From Balneolales bacterium (GTDB lineage Bacteria > Bacteroidota > Rhodothermia > Balneolales > Natronogracilivirgulaceae), in the NCBI GenBank assembly GCA_007131535.1, contig SLQI01000383.1, positions 1 to 6,590 of the forward strand: a stretch of DNA of 6,590 nt, in the 5' to 3' direction. Made by a program: the position numbers and the translations under genes. Every line of letters begins with the position of its first letter. Within the stretch, counting starts at the first letter, position 1. Of the stretch, positions 1-6,137 are shown one piece after another. The notes beneath the pieces were generated by a model, which did no database searches, was not told the origin of the DNA, and saw only the letters and a program-made list of their open reading frames with translations.

Positions 1-267
1 CCGTTTCAGAACCCGGTCGAGGATCCCGGCAGACCTCAAACACTTTATTCCGAACCTTATGATGCCCGTCTACCCGGCTATCATCGGCTGGATATAGCTA
101 TTGAACGAGAATTCACTATCAGCCCGAGGCTCACCCTGGAAACGGAAATCGGGGCAATTAACAGCTACGACAGCCGGAACATTTTTTATTTTGATGTGAA
201 TACTCTGCAACGGGTTGATCAAATGCCATTCCTGCCCTATTTCTCCCTTAAGGTTGAAATAAACTAA
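1..267 (+). CDS. TonB-dependent receptor, C-terminal end (5' truncated by window)
   Basis: An open frame runs from base 1 to a TAA at 265-267 and gives 88 residues of a protein that starts before the window. The visible part includes PGYHRLDIAIEREF, a segment around AINSYDSRNIFYFDV, and the ending LPYFSLKVEIN. Alternating polar and hydrophobic/aromatic residues suggest the last strands of an outer-membrane beta barrel. The phrase 'P-x-Y-x-R-L-D' followed by a strand, then 'N-x-Y-D-x-x-N-x-x-x-F', is what I know from the C-terminal ends of TonB-dependent receptors with a carboxypeptidase-regulatory-like N-terminal domain in Bacteroidota and relatives. The protein ends in Asn rather than the usual terminal aromatic residue, which is tolerated in these receptors. 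The next gene starts 5 nt after the stop and encodes a DUF4249-like lipoprotein, a common partner of such receptors. The substrate cannot be told from the tail. Another outer-membrane barrel protein remains possible. Confidence 0.72.
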   Translation, partial: PFQNPVEDPGRPQTLYSEPYDARLPGYHRLDIAIEREFTISPRLTLETEIGAINSYDSRNIFYFDVNTLQRVDQMPFLPYFSLKVEIN

Positions 268-272
268 GTTAT

Positions 273-1172
273 ATGTATACCACCAATTGCACTAAAATCT
301 GTAAGCTGCCCAACATCAATCGATTTATAAAAACGGGTACGTTTTTGTTGCTGGCACTCTTTATTTTAAAAAGCTGTGAGCAGAATTTTGATCCGTTTGA
401 AGACGGTGAAGCGGCTTTTTCCGTATATGGTTCCCTTTCTGTTGATCAGGCCCCTAACTATATACGTGTTAAAGACTTGCATGAAGCATTTATTGAAGAT
501 TCTACATACAGTTATAATTACGATGTTACCTTTGAGAACCTGACAAATGATACTACCTACGCACTAAGAGATACAATTATCGATTTCGGGGGATTAAAAA
601 CCCATAATCTTATTTTGGACGACCTATTAAAACCTAAACGGAAATACCGGATAACTATAGAAAACGATGATGGTGCAAAAACACAAAGTATAGCTACTAC
701 ACCCGGTATAGCCGAACCTGAAGTGATACCCGAAGGCGCCGGATGCTACGATACCATTCAAATACGATTCGAGAATGTAGTCAAACCGGAGCAACTACAC
801 GTTGAGCTGGGTTTTCCATTTGACGAGGGCATCTATCGGGCGCATATCAGTGGGTCGTTCAGTGAGTTTCATCACAATGAAGAAAAAAACGTATGGTACA
901 TCGAAGGTACCATGCGAAACCTGTTAAAATATGCCTTCCCTCCGACCGGAGACGGACCGCCTTGCAGCCAGCCACCGGCGGTATGGTGCTGGAATCTGGA
1001 TTCAGATGAAATTCAGGTTGATTATTATCACCTCGGACCGGAATGGGAATCCGAATATCGGGTAGAGGAATCCCGCAGCCCCATTGAAGCACCTGATGTA
1101 GATGGTGGACTTGGTTTCTTTGGCGCCTATGCAAAAGGCTCTTTTTCCTTTCGGATTGATACAACCCAGTAG
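273..1172 (+). CDS. DUF4249-like outer-membrane lipoprotein
   Basis: This 299-residue protein has an N-terminal export signal: a basic stretch to about residue 20 (RFIK), a hydrophobic core FLLLALFIL at 24-32, and a lipobox-like LKSC with Cys35 as the likely lipidated residue. Lys at -2 is not canonical, though lipoboxes in this group are loose. The mature part begins CEQNFDPF and continues with predicted beta strands (FSVYGSLSVD 49-58, YRITIEND 125-132), as in the N-terminal beta-sandwich of DUF4249 proteins. The C-terminal segment at 275-291, centred on DGGLGFFGAYAKGS, resembles the family's 'GG-x-G-x-F-G' ending. Cys158, Cys231 and Cys239 could form a disulfide after export. The length fits the smaller members. 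The start at 273 lies 5 nt after the receptor stop. No strong Shine-Dalgarno is visible, so co-transcription and perhaps re-initiation are likely. DUF4249 proteins usually accompany TonB-dependent receptors, and their biochemical role is not established. Family assignment is by overall architecture and is not certain. Bases 481-660 are AT-rich compared with 901-1080. Confidence 0.75.
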   Translation: MYTTNCTKICKLPNINRFIKTGTFLLLALFILKSCEQNFDPFEDGEAAFSVYGSLSVDQAPNYIRVKDLHEAFIEDSTYSYNYDVTFENLTNDTTYALRDTIIDFGGLKTHNLILDDLLKPKRKYRITIENDDGAKTQSIATTPGIAEPEVIPEGAGCYDTIQIRFENVVKPEQLHVELGFPFDEGIYRAHISGSFSEFHHNEEKNVWYIEGTMRNLLKYAFPPTGDGPPCSQPPAVWCWNLDSDEIQVDYYHLGPEWESEYRVEESRSPIEAPDVDGGLGFFGAYAKGSFSFRIDTTQ

Positions 1173-1253
1173 AAAAAAGCGAATAGTACCTGCGGACCAA
1201 GCTCTACATCGTGTCACTACATAAAAATTATAACCCTTTATACTTACAGGCCG
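1173..1253. other. Intergenic gap between convergent genes, no terminator seen
   Basis: These 81 bases separate the stop of the DUF4249-like gene (+) from the stop of the ATPase gene (-). I looked for a GC-rich hairpin followed by a T-run on either strand and found none. There is an A-run just after the plus-strand stop (about 1172-1178) and an AT-rich patch at 1221-1243, but no convincing stem. Termination may be Rho-dependent or lie inside the opposing genes. Confidence 0.6.
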
Positions 1254-4200
1254 TTACTTCCCGCTCTTTCCCAATATCCGGTCGATTATGGTACCCAGAC
1301 GACGGTTGTGCTCCACCCCTGCCTGTACGGCTAACCTGGAAATCTCCAGCTCAAGTTCCTCCGCACTCAGCTTTTCATCCGACGGCAAATATCCTTCGCT
1401 GATCAGAAACTCTTCAATTTCTTCTTTGCGTTTTTTCCCGACTCCGTTTACTCCGGATACTCTACGAACCAACTCTTCCGGATGGCCTTTTACCTCTTCA
1501 ATCAAACTATAGACTCCCTCCTCCTGATTAGCAGAAACCAAATTGGCCTCCTTTAAATCAGAAAATGAAACAGGATATGGGCGGCCTTTCCGATACAGTT
1601 GAAGAACCTGCGAAATGAACTTACCCAGCTTTAACAGGGTAACGCGTTTGTTTTCAGTCAATTCAGGCAAAGGGGTTTCGCTTTGCAGCCAGGCCTCAAG
1701 TTTTCCCCATCGGTCCAAACCGTATTTAAGACAATGATAAAGTAATTGCGGATCATCCAGCAGCATCCAAACCGGTATTTCTCCGCGGGATTGCACCAAC
1801 GGATCAAACTTCGGGAGGTCAAGCTGTAACAGGTACGCTTCGTAATCCGCCGTTTTGGGTTCGGGGATATTCCGGTCTAACCTGAGCTCCGGCACTTCCC
1901 GTTCCCAGCCGACACCAACCTCAGGGGTATGTTCACTTAGAATATGAATCTCAGGCTCTATAACTTCCTTCCAACGCCCTACCTCTTCTTCCTGGGCAGT
2001 AAAATAAAATACCTGGCGCCCCTCACTCACCATCTCAGTAATGCTGCTGACAATGGCCTCCGCCCGGGTGTTATCACTGACGGCGAGCAGCTCGTCCGCA
2101 AAAAGAGGCAAAGCAACTCCATGCTCCTGATGCTGAATAAACGCCATACGTACTGCCAACAGCAATTGCACCCGTGTACCGCTTGAAAGCTGCTCCAGAC
2201 CCAACCCGCGATTTCGGGTCGTCTCAACCGCCCGGAACCCCTGGCCGTCCTGTGCCATATCCAGGGTGAAATTACCACCGGTAAACCGGCGAAAATAACC
2301 CGCTGCTGCCTGAAACACCTTCGGATAACTTTCCTGCCGATGCTGACTCAGAATATGATCCATCACCAGATGTTTGATATGGCGGTTCAGGAAATCCCTT
2401 CGTACACCCCGCAATTTATCAGCTGCCTGTTCTGCGGCGGCATGTGCTTCTTCCAGTCTTTGCTCCTGTTGTTCCTTGCGAATCAAGGTTTCAATACGGT
2501 GAATTTCCTCTTGAAGTTTTTCTGCCTCCCTCCCCTGTATTTCAAATTCTTCCTGTAATTCAGTCAGCTGCCTCTCATCCTTATCAGCCCATAAATCTTC
2601 ATAAACAGGTTTTTGCTGCACTTCTTTCCAGGCTGCTTCAATTCGGGCATTCAGCTCATTTATCTTATCCCTGAGCTGCCGGTTTCTTTCAAAATTCTGA
2701 AGCAACAGCTCAACCTGTTCACTGTTATCACAGCCGGTTTTATCGCAGAGCTCCTGAATTTCAGCTTCTATATCGGTTTGTTCCTCATGGAGTTTCTCAA
2801 GTCTTGCCTCGGCCTGCTCGATATCCTTTAGGAGAGCATCATGCCGCTGATTTCGGTTTTTAATATCTTCAAAAACATGCTTTAGCTCCTTTTCTGAATA
2901 ATCTGTGCTCATGTAAGCGCCAAACTCATCCTTTAGATACGATTGCAGACTCTGAAATTCCTGGTTGAGGTCATTCAATTTGGGCTTAAGCTGATCTATT
3001 CGTTCAGAGTATTCTTTAATTCTTCGCAATGCTTCCACCATAATCAGCAGTGTTACCTCCGATCGTTGTTTCGGGGCTAAGCCGGTCACCTCAAGTAATT
3101 TTTCCCGCTCATTTTCAAGATTGCTGAGTTTATTTCTTATGTGGGAGCTCTGTGCTTTGAGTTTTTCCAACTCTTCCAGTTTCGACTCCTGTTTTTCAGC
3201 TTCCGTCCGTCGCTTTATCAGGTTATCCAATAGTTGAGCCACTTCATCGGTATCCCAAAGATCCGGTTCGGGCAGGCCGGTTCGCTCGTACTCCTGACGG
3301 TAAATATCAGCCCTCTCAGTACCCTGCTTCCTTTTCTGAAATAAACCTATCAACAATATCACCACTGCAATGGCCAGACCTATCCAGGATGCCGTCATGG
3401 AAAACGGGGCTGCAATTCCGGACAGCACCACTGCTGCCAAAACCCCCCAGGCGAATTTCAAGGGTACGTGAGCCTCCTGTTCCGGTTTTAACTCTTTCAG
3501 CCACCGTGTCAGCTCAGTTATCCCCTGATTCAATTCTGAGGAAGAAAACTCGGGAGTCGTCGTTTGCTCAAGCTGTTCAATGGTATAGGTGAGCTTCGAA
3601 AGCTCCTGTTCCTCTGTATACCACCGCCGGGTCCAATCTGCCAGATCTTCGATATGATCCGATGTAAACCGAAGCTGCTCCGGATTAATATCCCACTTAT
3701 ATTCGCCTTTTATCGATTCCAGACCGGTTTTGGCTTCCTGCAATTGCTTTTTCAGCTCTTTGCCTTCACTTTGCTTGCGCTCAAGTTCGCCAAGTTGTTC
3801 GTTCCAATGCCCGATTTTAACTTTCGAAACTCCACTCTCCGGCAGACCTAATTTCCGAAGCTCTTCACGGTATTCCTCAATTTTCTTCTTTAAACTATCT
3901 TTTTCCTGGCGTTTGCTTCGCAGTGCAACTTCCTGCTTTTGCAACTGCCGGGCCTCTTCACCGGTCAGGTGGTCCAGAACCTGTGGCAGCGTGTTTTTCT
4001 CTGTAGCCTGACGGTCCCGCTCCAGCTCCAGTTGCCGAATCTTCCTCAGCGCTTTAATACATTCCGCTTTTTCCAGAGCTGTTTTTGCCTGTTTTAGCTC
4101 CCGCCGCTTCTGTTGCAGGTCATTCTGCTGCGCAAACAAATTCTGCTGCTCCTGCCGGATTTTTCTGACCTCCGACTGTGCTTGATCAAACTCCTTAAAT

Positions 4201-4670
4201 TGTGCTATTCTTTTGGTAGGTAGATCATAGCTTACCTTCAGGTTAGCGGCAGCCTTTTGCAGATCAAGTCCACCCATAACCCCCTGCCAGATAATGGAGG
4301 CAAAATCTTCATCGGAACTTGAAAGCAAATCGGTTACCGACAGGTCATACATGGAAACCTTATCCGGGATTGGCAAATCAAGAACATCAGCTTTTTGCCG
4401 GTTTTTCTGAATCTCCATGTACCCCCGCTCCCATATCACTGAGTAATCATCATCATTAACCCGATAGCTGCCATCTAACACAAGCTCGGGGCTACGTGAG
4501 TACCTGCTAAGCCAGATCAGCGTTTTCATTGCCCGGGCGGTAGTGGTTTTACCGGAGGCATTCGGCCCGAACAGGATATTCAAACCCGGTTTAAATTGAA
4601 ATTCATCCAGACCGTCCGGCAAACCGGGAGCCGAGCGCAAATTTAACCTATCGATAATCAGTTTACTCAT
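1254..4670 (-). CDS. SbcC/Rad50/YhaN-type coiled-coil ATPase with central membrane hairpin and C-terminal helix-hairpin-helix extension
   Basis: This 1138-residue protein is an ABC/SMC-type ATPase whose two half-heads flank a long coiled coil. Walker A is GPNASGKT at 35-42. A Glu/Lys/Gln-rich ascending coil spans about 160-400 and a descending coil about 480-755. The ABC signature is LSSGTR at 828-833, and Walker B is ALPLFADE at 853-860 with D-loop VSDNTR at 864-869. Between the coils, residues 404-421 and 428-444 are two hydrophobic helices joined by a short Pro-containing turn and followed by KRK. This membrane hairpin matches what I recall of Bacillus YhaN and replaces a Rad50 zinc hook. 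The head ends near 912. About 220 extra residues follow, including a helix-hairpin-helix at about 1063-1092 (core SGVNGVGKK) and a helical tail. Recalled YhaN proteins are under 1000 residues, so this one is long. The expected role is to drive and gate DNA-end or hairpin processing by the nuclease encoded just upstream, probably at the membrane. Its ATG lies inside the nuclease stop (ATGA), with AGGAG 14 nt upstream. The switch region FYFTAQEEE (888-896) has no obvious His. The family is clear; the tail function is inferred. Confidence 0.9.
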   Translation of the reverse strand: MSKLIIDRLNLRSAPGLPDGLDEFQFKPGLNILFGPNASGKTTTARAMKTLIWLSRYSRSPELVLDGSYRVNDDDYSVIWERGYMEIQKNRQKADVLDLPIPDKVSMYDLSVTDLLSSSDEDFASIIWQGVMGGLDLQKAAANLKVSYDLPTKRIAQFKEFDQAQSEVRKIRQEQQNLFAQQNDLQQKRRELKQAKTALEKAECIKALRKIRQLELERDRQATEKNTLPQVLDHLTGEEARQLQKQEVALRSKRQEKDSLKKKIEEYREELRKLGLPESGVSKVKIGHWNEQLGELERKQSEGKELKKQLQEAKTGLESIKGEYKWDINPEQLRFTSDHIEDLADWTRRWYTEEQELSKLTYTIEQLEQTTTPEFSSSELNQGITELTRWLKELKPEQEAHVPLKFAWGVLAAVVLSGIAAPFSMTASWIGLAIAVVILLIGLFQKRKQGTERADIYRQEYERTGLPEPDLWDTDEVAQLLDNLIKRRTEAEKQESKLEELEKLKAQSSHIRNKLSNLENEREKLLEVTGLAPKQRSEVTLLIMVEALRRIKEYSERIDQLKPKLNDLNQEFQSLQSYLKDEFGAYMSTDYSEKELKHVFEDIKNRNQRHDALLKDIEQAEARLEKLHEEQTDIEAEIQELCDKTGCDNSEQVELLLQNFERNRQLRDKINELNARIEAAWKEVQQKPVYEDLWADKDERQLTELQEEFEIQGREAEKLQEEIHRIETLIRKEQQEQRLEEAHAAAEQAADKLRGVRRDFLNRHIKHLVMDHILSQHRQESYPKVFQAAAGYFRRFTGGNFTLDMAQDGQGFRAVETTRNRGLGLEQLSSGTRVQLLLAVRMAFIQHQEHGVALPLFADELLAVSDNTRAEAIVSSITEMVSEGRQVFYFTAQEEEVGRWKEVIEPEIHILSEHTPEVGVGWEREVPELRLDRNIPEPKTADYEAYLLQLDLPKFDPLVQSRGEIPVWMLLDDPQLLYHCLKYGLDRWGKLEAWLQSETPLPELTENKRVTLLKLGKFISQVLQLYRKGRPYPVSFSDLKEANLVSANQEEGVYSLIEEVKGHPEELVRRVSGVNGVGKKRKEEIEEFLISEGYLPSDEKLSAEELELEISRLAVQAGVEHNRRLGTIIDRILGKSGK
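4667..4670 (-). promoter_or_regulatory. ATGA stop/start overlap with upstream AGGAG: translational coupling of nuclease and ATPase
   Basis: On the minus strand the ATPase start ATG (4670-4668) and the nuclease stop TGA (4669-4667) share bases as ATGA. An AGGAG at 4689-4685, inside the last codons of the nuclease gene, lies 14 nt before the ATG. That is longer than ideal spacing but is the best Shine-Dalgarno-like site here. Such overlaps usually mean that the two proteins are made together by terminating and re-initiating ribosomes, as expected for subunits of one complex. Confidence 0.75.
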
Positions 4671-5971
4671 TTCTGGGATTCAATCTCCTGTTTTCTCAAC
4701 TCAGTGAGCCACTCGTTAACCGCTTCCCTGAGCAGCTCCTCTATTTTTTCTTCTGCATCTACGGGACCTGCTGTTTCCTCATCTGTAACATCGAGAACAG
4801 GTTTAAACGTCTCATACCGCATCACCTTCTCTTTGAGAAGCCGGGTCTGCTGAATAAGTTCGCGCAGAGATTCGTTATTTTCGGGGTGATCAAAATCTTT
4901 CAGCAATGTTGCCAGGATTCCGATAAGATCCTTTTTGCCGGCCAGATGGTCAAGATCAGCCGGTGGAAGTCCGGTACGGTTGATCAAGCGGCGGATATAC
5001 AAGGATGGGGAGCGGCTGATTTCCCGTTCCGAATCTTCCTGAAAATGCTTCTCAATCGTTTCGAAAAGATCCGGATCACCGGTGCAAACCAGGTCAATAA
5101 CTCGGTAATTCACACTGTGATTACCATGCCCGGCCTGTTCTTCAACACGCGTCAGGAACCGGGATCTCCAATCGTCGGCATCCTGCAACCCATCAAGACT
5201 GATTTCAATTTCATCATACCGAATCGGAGAGAGCGGGATTTGATCAGTTGATATGACACCCTCCGTATTTACCTGGAGGAGCCATGGTCCGTGTGAACCG
5301 GTTTCATTTGCATGCAGAGCATGGGGAGATCCGGGATAGAGGATCAGGGGAGATTGCGTCTGTCTCTGTTCCGGCTTGTGGATGTGACCGAGCAGCCAGA
5401 CCGGCCAGCCGCTGTCGGCCAGATCCCGAGATGTAGTCGGAGCATAATAGGAATCGGAGGGCCCATCCAAATCGGTGTGGAGCAGTGCTAATGCCGGAGA
5501 GGTTGATGGCTCTTGATTAAGTTCCGCCATCGGGTTGACTTTGGTATGCTCTTTATCAAATGACCAACCAGCTATTTCAATTTCCCGGCCATCCCGGCAA
5601 ATATGGCGCACCACCTCCCAGTACTGTCCGCGTCCCAATAGATTGAAGTTTTCAAGCCGATCCCGCATTTCACTCAGTTGCGGCAAAACAAGCGCATCGT
5701 GATTTCCAGCTACGGCATAAACACGGATTCGATGCTCGTTCAGTTTTTCCAGCCCTGTGCTCAGTCGGTGCAGCGCCTCGAACCAGGCGTTTTCTTTATC
5801 AATCACATCACCGGTGAGCAAAAGTGCTTCAACCTCATGCTCAATAGCAAGATCCACCAGCTTTTGCCAGCTCCTGGACACAGACAGATCGGGATCGGTT
5901 ATCTCCTCTGAAGGATGAACCGTCCGGCGCCCCAGATGTATATCACCGGTGACAAGAAATTTATAGTTCAT
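4667..5971 (-). CDS. SbcD/Mre11/YhaO-type DNA metallophosphoesterase (nuclease subunit)
   Basis: This 434-residue calcineurin-like phosphoesterase is expected to be a Mn2+-dependent DNA exo/endonuclease that works with the ATPase encoded directly downstream. The two-metal site is complete: D10-x-H12 in TGDIHLG; D55 in LLTGDVID (51-58); GNHD at 89-92, with the proton-donating His91; H165 in ALLHTD; and GHIH at 195-198. The following stretch around YPGSPHALHANETG (212-225) matches the end of the nuclease domain in the YhaO branch. Residues from about 240 form a cap-like region. The last 65 or so residues are helical and charged, a plausible docking segment for the coiled-coil base of the ATPase. 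Length is close to E. coli SbcD (about 400) and Bacillus YhaO. The ATG at 5971 is the first sensible start: it gives the DxH motif at the usual distance of about 10 residues, and the ATG 5 nt upstream is out of frame and meets a stop at once. No clear Shine-Dalgarno is present. It is the first gene of a two-gene operon. Confidence 0.92.
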   Translation of the reverse strand: MNYKFLVTGDIHLGRRTVHPSEEITDPDLSVSRSWQKLVDLAIEHEVEALLLTGDVIDKENAWFEALHRLSTGLEKLNEHRIRVYAVAGNHDALVLPQLSEMRDRLENFNLLGRGQYWEVVRHICRDGREIEIAGWSFDKEHTKVNPMAELNQEPSTSPALALLHTDLDGPSDSYYAPTTSRDLADSGWPVWLLGHIHKPEQRQTQSPLILYPGSPHALHANETGSHGPWLLQVNTEGVISTDQIPLSPIRYDEIEISLDGLQDADDWRSRFLTRVEEQAGHGNHSVNYRVIDLVCTGDPDLFETIEKHFQEDSEREISRSPSLYIRRLINRTGLPPADLDHLAGKKDLIGILATLLKDFDHPENNESLRELIQQTRLLKEKVMRYETFKPVLDVTDEETAGPVDAEEKIEELLREAVNEWLTELRKQEIESQK

Positions 5972-6065
5972 TACATAATTAATCTTAAAATTCGCTCAAT
6001 CAACATCAGGAATAGATTAATTGATCTCATTGAAGTATCCCTCAGGATGATAAACCCGTGAGGTT
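5972..6065 (-). promoter_or_regulatory. Upstream region of the nuclease/ATPase operon; promoter expected but not resolved
   Basis: The terminator at 6066-6107 closes the upstream gene, so the promoter of the nuclease/ATPase operon should lie in these 94 bases. No convincing element is visible. The best sigma70-like pair on the minus strand is TTGATT, 17 nt, AATTAT (each four of six matches), but this puts the transcription start almost on the ATG. No clear TAnnTTTG box of the Bacteroidota type is present. A weak inverted repeat, CCTCA (6040-6044) and TGAGG (6059-6063) with a 14-nt loop, lies in the distal part. No regulator site could be assigned to it. Confidence 0.35.
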
Positions 6066-6107
6066 AAAAAAACAAAAGCCGCTTCCCGAAAAAAGGAAAG
6101 CGGCTTT
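6066..6107 (-). terminator. Rho-independent terminator of the FAS1 gene
   Basis: On the minus strand, AAAGCCGCTTTCC (6107-6095) pairs with GGAAGCGGCTTT (6086-6075) around an 8-base loop (6094-6087). There is one unpaired base in the stem, and the lower 10 bp pair perfectly. The stem is followed by TG and a run of seven T (6072-6066). The orientation and its position about 30 nt after the FAS1 stop codon fit an intrinsic terminator for that gene. On the plus strand no T-run follows, so it is not bidirectional. Confidence 0.9.
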
Positions 6108-6137
6108 ACAGTTACTGTTGAAAAATTATATTTCAGG

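Noticed and set aside
859..1217. Minus-strand frames overlapping the DUF4249-like gene
   Set aside because: They are rich in Arg, His and Cys with no domain pattern and sit on a well-supported plus-strand gene.
2730..2747. Two cysteines (642 and 647) in the ATPase coiled coil as a possible zinc hook
   Set aside because: The spacing is C-x4-C, not CxxC. They lie well down the descending coil, and the coil midpoint is occupied by the membrane hairpin.
4886..5251. A 121-codon plus-strand open frame opposite the nuclease gene
   Set aside because: It is antisense to a gene with complete catalytic motifs, has no recognisable domain, and looks like a mirror of the coding strand. The other smaller opposite-strand frames within the nuclease, ATPase and FAS1 genes were rejected for the same reason.
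1254..5971. Wadjet, Gabija or another named defence system
   Set aside because: The gene set is only a phosphoesterase and a YhaN-like ATPase. There is no TOPRIM nuclease, UvrD-like helicase or Jet-type partner in the window.
6040..6063. Inverted repeat CCTCA/TGAGG as an operator or second terminator
   Set aside because: The stem is only 5 bp with a 14-base loop, so it could easily be chance.
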